This document shows, piece after piece, positions 1 through 11,500 of a DNA stretch of 64,000 nucleotides. The DNA is from Eremophila alpestris peregrina (Eukaryota > Chordata > Aves > Passeriformes > Alaudidae). The stretch lies in assembly GCA_009792885.1 (NCBI GenBank), contig WMCF01000067.1, positions 860,788-924,787 of the forward strand, written 5' to 3'. The notes beneath the pieces were generated by a model. That model made no database searches. It had not been told where the DNA came from and saw nothing but the letters and a program-made list of their open reading frames with translations. How positions within the stretch are numbered: the stretch's first letter is position 1; every line of letters begins with the position of its first letter. The position numbers and the translations under genes were made by a program.

Positions 1-3000
1 ACAATAGCTGAAGGCAGGAAGTAGAAAACCACCAGCAACGCCAATGTGTTCTGTTGAAATAAGACACAAAGGGTTTAGATACTTTGGGACCAGCTGTTCT
101 GAGATATAGCCAGAGACCTGGGATATACAGTTTGGCCCTTTTAAAGGTGCTGTCAGATCTTTACTCAAATTCGGAGTGAGGCAGATCTCCATTTTAGTGT
201 GGCAAATTCTGCAGGGTTGGTTCAGAGTGTTTGGTTGATATTGGTTTCCAGGCCTCTGCTCATCTGATGATCAGCCACGTTTTCAGTAGCACCTCAGTGT
301 GCCAGCCAGACAGTGAGCCCCTGTCCCTCTTATTTCCAGAGAGCTGAGAGAGCCAGGCAGAATTAGCTGCTTTTGCAGTAGTCACAGTTGGACAGAGTGG
401 CCCAAAATTCCCATATTCTGGAGCAAAGAGAAGGAACCATGTAAGGTTTATTTTAAACAACCTCTGTGCTCCATATACATGACAAATCCTCACTGCAGTT
501 GCTGAGCTGTCAAGTTTGTACTTGTCTTTTTGTAGCCCATTGATGATCTTTAGGATCATCATCAGCAAATATCCAAGTACATTGTGCTCTGGCCAACGCA
601 TCTCCTGCGTAGGAACTTGGAAGTTGGGCTAATGCAAAATACTTGGATCAGATCTACAGGGAAGGTGTCAGAAGAAGGCATGTTCCCATCTATTTTCATC
701 TAATGCAAAAGGAAGCCAGCTATTTACAGACAGAGCTGTTTTAAACAGAAGTTGACAGGCAGTCCAGGCTTTGTTACCTTGAGAGGGATAGAAAATATCC
801 TTGGTCTTTTTAATAAACATTCTGTTGTTTGTGATTGATTATGATCCAATTGCTCTAATGGAGGAGAATATTATGCACAGCGTGAGTCAGCAACACTTCC
901 CTCTTGGAACAGCTGACAGCAAAGAAAGTTCCCAAACTCTCTGCAGATTTCCTCTCCCTAGATGAGAATCTGGACTGCATCCACAATACCCACTGGTGCC
1001 TCCCCTTGAGATGGACCTGTACTTGTCTGACTGGCATATGGAACCATCCAAGGTTCATTTGGGGTTAGAAGACACAATCCAATGTGCAGCAAAAGCACTT
1101 GGGAACTGATGCAGAAGAAGACAGGGAAATCAGTCACAGAAGTTCATGTTCCAGTGCATGTTCCAGTGGTTGGGAGCTTCAAAATGAGGTCCTTGACAGA
1201 ACTGGCAACAGGAGGATGTTACCTAATCCAAATGCTTATGCTCATCTGAGGTCATTAAGTAAACAAGAGAGTTTCTATAAAACTATATGTTTCCTGTAAA
1301 ATATAGATATATAGCCACCAGATAAAGGGTTATTGGAAGCAGATTTGAAAGCTACTAATCCATATGTGCACCCTCCACCCTGGGATAGGAAAAAGTACAA
1401 CAAAAATCCCTGCCCTGTTAGGATAAATTAAGTAAGGGGATGTATTTTAATACACAAAAGGTTTGAAGCATTTAATGGGCTCTTGGTAGAACTATGGACT
1501 TCAATGAAAAGATACTAGGAAAGAGTTGTCCCTGCTTTACTATACAATCCCCACTACCAGCTGACATTGCCCTGTAGCAGTATTTGTGTTGTGTTGAGAA
1601 CAATGATGTAACGTTCCAGCACGTGAAGGACTGTGCACTGAAACAGGCCTAGCATCTAGTCCCCATACAAATCCATACTTCTGCTGAAAATTTTTGCCAA
1701 GCAAAGCTACAGTTTGATAAACAATCACGTTTTGGATTGATTTTGTTCTTTCTATTGTGTCTGTTGGATTTGCTGTCACTGGATAAAGTTTCTGGCACTG
1801 ACAAGTGATTAGCTATGAGGAATTCCAACGTTTTCCTATGAAATGAGCATTTCTGCCAAAGGTGCCAGCCCAAAGCACAGCAGTGCTGCTTTTTAAAGTA
1901 TCCAGACATCTTAAACCACCTAAATCATTCCTTGTTCAATGCCAAGTCAGCCAGCCTTCTCCCTTCCCTGTGCTCAGGTCAGTTAGTGTGCCAAATGCTT
2001 CTTTCCTGTGAGCTGAGACCTTGCTCTGTGCCAAGCTGCATCCCCTGAGGTCTCTGCTCTCCACCTTGGACCTCGGGAGAAAGGGAAGGATGCATGAACA
2101 GCAGCAGGACTTGCATTTCACAAAGTTCTTACAGATTTTTAGAAAGTTTACGACAGAGACACAGACCTTAAAAGAACAGTGTGATTGCCACAAAGAACAG
2201 TGTGGGAAAACCAGTATACATGCATGTGCAGCCCTCCCACATGCATACTGACTACCCCAGATATAGGCATACCCACAGATCAGCACCTACACAGAAATGT
2301 TTCTGACACACTTATTCTCAGCATCCTGTTCTCTTACAGCAGCCTCAGTTGGAGGAAGGGAGAAAATATGTTCCTTCTAACCTAATCTTCTAATGACCTT
2401 TCTGCCAACTCCACTTTCCTGCCTGTCTCTAAGCTACCTGTGGTCGTGATGGGAACACGATCCCACTGTAGAGAGATTTTCTTCCTCAGAGCTCAGCAGG
2501 GGCTGTCTGCTAGATTGTGGTGTCCTGCCCAGTTACTCTTAAGAGAGTCAGGGTAAATAAGGAGATTAAAAAAATTGTTTATGATTGCATCTCTTGGGCC
2601 TCTTGCAGCTCCACTGGAGTTCTTATAGAGTTGAAGGATTGTGACTGAGCTGCAAACCTGGTGCATGTGGGCTCCCATTCTCTTTTCCCTTCCTGGATTG
2701 TGAACTCCCTGCCAAGCCTGGCAGCAGGTCTCAGCCCTCTCCCTCTGCCCTGCACATTTCCTACAAATGCCTGTAACTGCAGGGAAGAAGAGCTGGACAG
2801 TTGGCAAACACAGAGATGTACCACAGTGGCTGGCTCTGAATGCTCTGGTACAAGCCAGTATTTAAAGGGTGACCATCTCATTGAGAGACTTTTTGAGCTC
2901 AGTAAGACACACTCCACAGCTGTATTCCAAAGCTGTCCCACAATAGTCTGGGAACTGTGATGGATTTTTCTGGCAGGAGAAGTCTGATTCCCTTTCTTTC

Positions 3001-5160
3001 CCTCCCTCTCTCTGGGACAATGTAGGAGATGGGCATTTCTCAGTTGCAGGGCGTTCCTGGCCTCCATGCTTCCTGTCAGGGAGAGATTCATTAGCAGCAG
3101 AAAGGCAATTCTCTCTCTTCTGTGCTCTGGAATTGAAGTCGTTTGTCTCGGGAAGGAGCCCAGGCGCCTCACTCGCTGTGTGGCAGCTTCTGCTCAAGGG
3201 AGACAAGCACTTCGTCAATAAACAAGGAGCCTGGGGAATGGCTCCAGCTGACAGAGGACATTATTAATGACTGGCACTTTGTCAGAGGGTAGATCAGCCT
3301 CCCATTATCTGCTTTAAGAGGGGAAAGAGAAATAGGGCTAAAGATGGAAGCCTGAGAGCAGCTGGGTGTTTCAGCATCCTCCTGCAAAGTCCCCCACTGC
3401 AAGGCCATGGGCTGGCACAGCCCCCAGGGAGTGACTGTATTTTTCCTCAGCATCTTCTGTGACAGCAGGAGACAGGCCCAGCTCAGGAAGAGTTTTGTTT
3501 CCCAGCCTAGCACGGGTGGGCTCTGCTATGGAGGTCCTCCCCTCTGACCCCTCTCTGTCAGCCCTGGGTACAAGAGGCAGACAAGGAGTGTCTTCCAGCA
3601 TCTCCTGCTGCAGCTTCTTGTTTTGGAGAGCCTGTGGACTTTGTGCAGCTCCTACCCACGTCATTCAATGAAGAAGGTATTGAGGGAATCTGAGAGGAGG
3701 CTGTCCCACTGCCTTCACTCTTGGGAGGCTGTTAGTACAAGGAAGAGCAAGAAACACCCTTCCCTATGGCCATGCACTTCTGTCTGTAACTGCAACTGGA
3801 GAACCTGTGGACTTTTGTCATACTTGGACTCCTAAACTCATCTCCTTAGGAAGAAACCTCTAAGCTCTAAAAAAAACTGTTGAGTCACCTTAGAATCATA
3901 CTTGATTTGTCACAGCACCATCAGGATGGAAGGAGAAATCTCTGCTTTGTTGTGACATTGACAGTACATCATACTCTGTCCTAGAGCCCAAGAGCTGCCA
4001 GGAGAGTGAGTCCTTGGCTCCCTCACAAAAAGCATGTGGTGCAAGTACTCAGCCTATGGAGCAGGCCTTTGTAGAAGCTTTTGTTTGGAACCACACTTGC
4101 AAACAAAGGTGTGAAATCTTTCAGCTCATCACCTGAGTGTCCAACCAGCCTGCTGCATAACAGGGTGTAAGATCAGTGTCATCCCAGGCCCCAAGGTATT
4201 TGAAGGAGGTAGCTCTTCATATTTCTTATCACTGTGGAGCTGCAGCTGTGGTACCTTCATAGCTAAAGGTGCATTCACTATCCTGTTCAGATCCTGTTGC
4301 CTGAGTATGATGATGTGGTTTTTATGGAATCTAAATCTCTTTTCAGACTGAATGCTCTTATGCTCAGCCTGAGATCAGGAGAAAATGTACTGGGGATTCA
4401 TCCCTTTTCTTTCAGAGATTATTCTACACTACAGGTATAAAGTCCAAAGTTTAGAGCCAATTCTAGGTTCAGGTGCCCCTTATTTATTCCAGGACTTGGG
4501 CTTTTGCAAATGGAATGGATGGATCTGACATCAAAATTCTTCATTCACATTATCTAACTTGGGGCTGTTTAGATTTAAGATTCAGGTGTGAGCCCATCTT
4601 TGGCAGACTTGTGTGGGTTAAACTGCCAAATGATTTTTACTTGCAGAAAGCTGGAAAAACTTTACTGCAAAACTGGCTTAATGTCTCTCCCTGGTGGTTA
4701 AATATTACTGTTCTGGGGCTGAGAGTGTTGTAGGGCCCCAGGACTGCTGCCTCCAGGCTTGCTTCCACCATGACAGGAAAAAAGTCAGACCCTTCTAGGT
4801 CTGCTGGTATTTATAAGCTGAAACAGGTCCCACCCAAATAAATGGTCCATTTCTGTTCCGAAACAAGCTGTGGTCTGCTCCAAGCCCCTAAGTGGATTGC
4901 CTTCTGGCCAGCCTAGAGCTGCGGTGATTGAAAAGCCGAGGGGAGTTAGAAGGGGGGTGGGTAGGGATGCAGTGTTCAGAGGCTGTGTGGACCCAAACTA
5001 GCTAGATTCACAGAACTCATCACTGAAATCACTTCTTGCATTGCCTCTCTGTTTTAATTCTCCCTGAAACAGCCCTCTCCTATGAGTGAAACGATCTTGC
5101 CTGCAAACTGAGGGGGGTGGGAGGGATTTGAACATTAATCTGATGTAGATTATACATCCG
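1..5160. other. Non-coding sequence upstream of CABP1
   Basis: No exon, RNA gene or clear mobile element is recognised here on either strand. Open frames in this stretch are short, lack similarity to known families and are not flanked by convincing splice sites. In mammals CABP1 also makes the longer caldendrin form from an upstream first exon, so this stretch may be intron of that form or true intergenic DNA. I could not recognise the caldendrin-specific exon in it. Confidence 0.6.
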
Positions 5161-5253
5161 CCTCCCTCTCTCCCCCCTTCTCACTCACTCTCTCCCTCTC
5201 TCTCCCTCTCTTTCTGTCTGTTTCTCTCCCCTCCCTCTCCTTCCTGCTTCATC
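5161..5253. repeat. Polypyrimidine (CT-rich) low-complexity tract
   Basis: This is a nearly pure C/T run on the plus strand made of CTCC and CTCT units. It includes two adjacent copies of TCTCCCTCTC at 5191-5210 that give mirror symmetry. It ends about 210 bases upstream of the CABP1 ATG, so it sits in the likely promoter or 5'UTR of the short and long CaBP1 forms. Such tracts can bind GAGA-type factors or form triplex DNA; that role is inference. Confidence 0.85.
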
Positions 5254-5465
5254 TCTTCAAGAAAGTGAACATAAAGTAAAATACGGAGAGAGAGAGGCAG
5301 AGAGAGAAAAAGCTCCCTGAAGAGGGAAAGCCCCAGCAGCCAGTAGCTGTTTGGATTTTCCTGGTGCTGCCTTTCTTGCTTTGCTCCCAAGGAATACCTT
5401 TAATGGGATCAATTGCTTCAGTTCCTTTATAACCAAGTCCACCGGAAAGGCAGCCTCAACATATT

Positions 5466-5510
5466 ATGGGCAACTGTGTGAAGTCTCCTCTGAGAAACCT
5501 CTCTAAAAAG
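5466..5510 (+). CDS. CABP1: CABP1 coding exon 1 (myristoylated N-terminus)
   Basis: It encodes residues 1-15, MGNCVKSPLRNLSKK, and ends in phase 0 at a GTATGT donor. The start matches the known CaBP1-S/L N-terminus, with Gly2 as the expected myristoylation site. Confidence 0.95.
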
Positions 5511-8500
5511 GTATGTTCCCTGAATCCAAGTGCGCTGTGCATTTCCAGCCCTGCCTCTTGGGATGGGTGACATTGTGGGCAGCTGAGAATGGGAGGTGGG
5601 AGAAACACGGAGATGAGTATGAAGGGTTCAGCTTCTTCACAGACTTTTTCTGTAAGAGCTGCTCATGCGAGTGCAGCCAGTAGAGCCCAGGATGCTGAAA
5701 GGCAGAATTTGTATAAAGCAATGTGTGTGCAGGCTCATGTCCCTCTCACTGTGTGTGTACAGCTCTCCTCTGGGCACATGCAAGCCATGTGCTTGTCGCT
5801 GTGCACAGTGTGTGGCACTCTGCTGTCAGGGCATCTCGATGTGCGGGTGTGTGTGTGTGCACGTGCTTTGGCTGAGAGTGACCTGCTTGAGCAATCACAT
5901 GTGTCAGGGCTGTAGGGACATGTATACATGAGGGGTCATGTGTCTGCAAGTGCTGCCTTTGCTGTGTAAGAGTATGCACACCTGTGGGCCCATCTGAGGC
6001 ACGTGTGTGTCCTTAGCTCTTTATGTCTCTACACAGGCGTCCCGATTGCCTGAGCAGGTTTGCTGTGAGTGCAGAAGGAGGGGATTTCTGTGTATCACAC
6101 ACATGCTCTTGCTTGTATGGTGCAGTGTGTGCTCACCTGCTGGTGCATGTCCTCACGGAAGTCTGCGTGTAGACATGCACGTGTTTTTATGTCTATCCAT
6201 CTTTGCATATGCACACAATTAGTTTTGTTGGTATGTATCTGGGTACAGAAGCATGTTTTTCTCTGTTCTGCTTGTCCATGCATCTGTTAGTGAGTGGATA
6301 CACTGGGCCCTGGCTGTGTGTTTGTGCATCATGTTGCACAACGTGGCCCATGTGTCTACACACTTGGGCCCAGCTGAACTTCATCTGCAACCTGCCACGT
6401 GTATCTGTTAGGCTTCAGCCCACAGTCTGCTGTGCTGAGGTTTTGCAGTGGTCCTGGGACAAATTAGATTCAGGAATAATTCTGCTGTTATGGACTGGGT
6501 TGAAATGGGAATGACATGCCCCAGAAACATTTCTTGTTTGACTGAGGAAGATCTTACAGCACTGTGTACCTGTCAGCCACACTGTTCTCACTTGGCATTT
6601 CTGCAAATCTAGCAGCTCAGCAAAAAGCTATGCAGTTCATTCTCCCTAAATGATAAAGTTATGCTGATCATCCAAAGTACTGCAATGAGATGCTGTCTCT
6701 GAGGAGACCTTGACAACAGTGAAATGCCACTGCCATCAAGATACTCCATCCAGGAGACCTTGCTTCTCTGGGAGGGAGCTGTCTGGGAGAGGACCTCCAT
6801 CGTAGAGTGTTTCTTTTGGCTGCATGTTGGCCTCTTCTGTATAGAGACACAATTTGCTTGTTATCTTGGCTGCTGTAAGCAAAGCCCGTAATGGCACAGT
6901 GCTTCTGTGGGGGAGCTGGGATACTTGATGAGGGAATTCATCACCAAGCAGTGAAGCAGTGCTGAGACCAGTCCCTAGGTCAGGGTGACCTGCAGGGAGT
7001 TGTAGAAGTAGCTGAGGTTTACCCAAATGTTGCACATATGAAAAACCAACTTGGTTGCTTGCAGGTTGCCTGCAACTTGGAATAAAAGGAGTTGGCTGCA
7101 GCTGTGCAAGGCGATTGCAATTAAAGTCTGACATGTAGCCAGGCTGCTTGAATCAAAATAGATTCAAGAACTTGTAAATTCTGTGTTGTCAGCCTTTGAG
7201 GTAATTGATGCTTTCTTTCCTGAAAGCTGCTGTGAATAACTCACTTTGTGCCTAGTTACAAGACCTGGGATGTGAGGATTGAAGAGAAAAAGTTGCAAAG
7301 CTAAATTAGAGAATTTCTCAGGCATCACTCTAGTGAGCTATGAAATGAGGCACTCATCCTGACAGGTCCTGGTACTCTGCCATTCTTTTGATCACAACAC
7401 ACATGGCTATAGTGGAGACTTTGTAGATCAGTCTTAACATTGCCCAACTTCATTTGGCTGTTGCATGATCCCAGTCGTTTTTCTCAGATTTTACTTTGAG
7501 CAAACTCATTTTTCTGAAATGTTAAAGAGGAGGGACTGCAGACAACATGTATGGAAGCTGCTCTTGGGTGACAGTCTCAACTCTTGAATACATGATTTCA
7601 ACCCAAAATTAGGGATTCACTCCCAGGCTTCAGCTGGCTTGGTCTGAGTCTGGATGACACCAGGGTACCTTGCATGTTCAGGCTTAGACTCCATGTCTGT
7701 TGTTGGAATCTTCAGTTCCCAGTTGTCACAGTGTCCTCTCCCGTGACTGTGGAAGCCATCCTGGCTGCTTTACCCTCCAAGAGATACTGCAGTTGGGATC
7801 AAGGCCCCTCTTGGCCTGCTGTTCTGCAAAGTCCTTCTGACACTCAGGCAGGAAAATGAAGTGAATCCTGGTGAGCTTCTGCTGTGCAGAAATTAAAAGC
7901 CTTGGCATACAGGTCTGTCACTTTACCACACCTCTCCACCACTTTGGCCATCTCTAGATCAACCAGGTCTCTTCCCACTCCATAGTCTGCTGGTCTGACA
8001 CAGCCAAGGGCTGGACTTGGCCAGGAAGGTTAGTGGTCTTTTGCTCAGAGAGAGACTGGGAAAGCCTGATCTCTCCAGTCCTATCTTTGCCTTTTCTTTG
8101 TCATGCACACTGCTGTTTCCCCTGTAATGGGTGGCTGATGTTTCTTTGCCCCATACCAATATCACAGCTCCCTTGCCCTCTCTTCTGGGATGTAGAAGGA
8201 ACGTGGTGAAGGAAACTTGATTGGATATTTGCAGGAGACTGCTGGCAGAGGGAACACTGAATGCCATAAATCCTGCCTGCAGTGGCAGGGCAGGGAGCCT
8301 TGCTGAGCTCTTCACCTTGGTATTCTGGCACTGCAGCAATTTGTCTGGTCACAGTTCTCAGTGGCTCTTGGCAACTGTTTTTTGTCAAACTGGCAACCTA
8401 TATTGAAACAGAAAAATAATGGGAAGACTGTTACGAGGTACTGCTGTGCAGCTTGGTAATAAACTATTGACTGGAAGTGTCAGCAAACAAACATTTGGGG

Positions 8501-11500
8501 CTGTGGGGCTTTGCATCTTTCACGTAGCTTCACTGGAATTAAACACAGAACTGATGTGGAGTATTTAAGTGATTCATATTATTTGGTATATTAAACTGAA
8601 AAATGTGCCAGGAAATAAAGCTGATAATTTTGAAAATACATTGCACTGATGTCACAAAGCTGTGTAGCTCAACACAGATGTCTTGACATTTAGCTGAGCT
8701 AGTAATATGCCATTTGGGGATGGATGTTCATCTTTCAGTTTTTTAAGAGCAAGTGTCCTATGTGTCAGAATTAATCAGAGATAGAGTCCATTCTCATCCA
8801 TGACTGCAACAAAAATGCTTTTCTGCTTCATCATTTTCCTTCTCCATGGCTTGCTTTTTTGAGTTATTTTTGTTTTGATGCTTGATATTCACATGACATT
8901 ATACATGAGCAGATTGGTGTAAGACTGTGTACAAAAAGGCAAATTACAAACCATGCATGCAGTGTAATAGCACATGGCAGACACAGCAGTAGATACAATA
9001 GTCTCAGACAAGTGTGAATGGGGGGTGTTTGTGTCTGGTCTTTTAGCCTGAAAATGTACCTCAGGCTTTAAGGGACGGGTTAATAGAGACAATGGCAAGT
9101 GACAGAGCTTCTCTGATCACCCCTGGGAACACTGGCTGTAAAAGTAGAATCATTCCTGAAGAGGAATCTGATGTATGATTAATGTTTATTCTGTAAAACC
9201 AAGGGTCCTGTGGGTTGTGTTGGCTTTTTATAGCTGCATGGGAATATCAGGATAAGAGGTTTTTTTGCAGAGCCAGGGAAATGCATTTCTATAAAAGGAA
9301 AGCAGTGCCTCCTTATAAAAATCCAGTACTGGATTCTGTTCTGGAGTCTTAGCTTAGCAGGACGTGTGCACTTACGAAAATGTGCGAATGCAAACACTCA
9401 AAAATGTTGTGCCCGTGCCTGATCTCCACTTTGGGACTGTCAGTGATTAAAAGAGGCCGGAGCAGTAAGTGCCTCAAACCCTGAGGATGTAACTAATTAG
9501 TAGCTGCACAAAGCAGCATGAGCCTGCAGTTGGCAGGGCCACCTGATGCTGTAAACGGTCTTCTGATAGCGTGATAAAGCGTGTGATGCTGTGTTGCTGA
9601 AAAGTAACGTGGAGCCTGTGCAGTGGCTTTGTGCAGGCTCAGCCTGCTCTCCTGGGGATGCCCTGGCTCTGCCGGCAGGTTTGCCCGGGACACGGGCTGG
9701 CACACGTACTGTTAGGCTGGGATGAGCTTGTCCTTTGCAGCTCATTCAAGGCATAGTTAACTCTGGGGCTGACTGTGGGAGTGTGGCACTTTGGGCCGTG
9801 TCTGGGTAGATGTGAGCAGTGCTGAGAGTTTGATGTCATTTCAAAGTGAAATTGTCGTGGTTGGTTGTTCTTGTCAGCTTTTGAAAGTGAACTCCTGGAC
9901 TTACTGCTTCTGTACAAATCCTAACAGGCTGGTGGGGGGGACGCAGTGTGCACCAGATGACAGAAATTTAGCAATTATGTCTCTGCGAGGCGGTTCAGTA
10001 AAACTTCAGAGGAACGAGATGGGGAGGTAACATCCTCTGTTGTGTTGTTTGCTTGCTGCTGGTTGGCTGGGAAGATCCGCCATGACGAGAAGACGAGCTA
10101 TAAAGCTGTCCAGACGAGCGAAGAGGGGTCGTCGGCTGGCGAGTACCAGGGTCCGCTCATGGTGCTGGCCCAGAACTGCGCCGTCATGCACAACCTGCTG
10201 GGGCCAGCATGCATCTTCCTGAGGAAGGGCTTCGCAGAAAACAGGCAGCCTGTACGTAAGTTACACCCAGCGGGGCGAGACACGCACAAAGCCACGTGGA
10301 CGCGAGTCGGGGATGCGGAGCCGCCCCCGTGCTCCGTCTGCGGGGAGCTCTGTAACTCCCAGCCCTGGATCTCGAGCATCCCGGCTCCAGCTCCAAGTGC
10401 AAATACAGTCACAGGCAAATGTCTCACCTGAAGGACGTGCAGATACCCTTGTGCCTAAATACCAAGAAAGGAGTATTCTAAACTTGCAGCTGTGGAAGAT
10501 AGATCCAAGCCTACACTCAAGTAGCCATAATCATATGAATTCAGGAAAAGGTTGTTTTAGGACTTCAGGACTTGCATAATCATATGAACTCAGGAAGAGT
10601 CCAGTGCTCAAAGCTGTCATTCCAGCAAGACACTCACCTCTCATTCCCAGGCTCAGATTAGCATTTAAAGCCTAAATAGCCAGTTAAATGCAAATCAGGG
10701 CATCTGTATTGGGAACAAGCTGCCCATATTTGATACTGTTCCTATAAGTTCACAGTGAGCACACTAGTACCAGTGGAAATAAGCAGACAGCTGCCTCCTC
10801 ACAGATACTCAAACACAATCTCTTGTGCACTGGCATACCCAGCCTGACACTGCAGCAATCCCAGCCAGTTAAACTGAGGAACATCAGGCTGTCCTTATAT
10901 TTGCAAATAGTGCCAGGCTACCAAATGCTATTACACTCCCACACAGAGAGAGAGAAATAGCAAAACCACATCTATTCATTCAGTCACACCTATTGTAACT
11001 AGGTGCTCATATGCACCCTGTGTATGCATGTATAAATAAACAATAAAAATACGTGCTTGTATGTATGCACCCCAATATTGTGTCTTTACAAGAACTAAAA
11101 CATATTTTTCCCCCAAACTTTCTACTCCTGCAATAACATGAATTTAAGGACAAGCAGAAACATATGATTAATACACCTTTTATGGATATATATGAGTGAA
11201 TCTGTGCATTGTCCAATATTCACCCAATGCCTTCCGTGTTCTTGTGGTGAAACAAAGCTCACCCCAATTGCCTCAGAACCAGAGATTTATTGCCTCTGTA
11301 AGAAACCTCTGCTTTACTTGTGTGTTGATATGGTCAACTACAGCTGTAGGAGACATCTAGGCCTTTATTTCTGAAACCTATGCTTCAACCAATAATTAAA
11401 AAAAGAGTAATTATGTCTCATTATTGATCAAAGGGCTTTTGTTCTTTCTAACCTTCAGCCACTGAGTAATCACACAGACCCTGTGCCAGGTCACTAAAAC

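Noticed and set aside
2579..3172. 197-codon minus-strand open frame upstream of CABP1
   Set aside because: Ser/Arg-rich, no recognisable family, overlapping open frames on both strands; chance opening.
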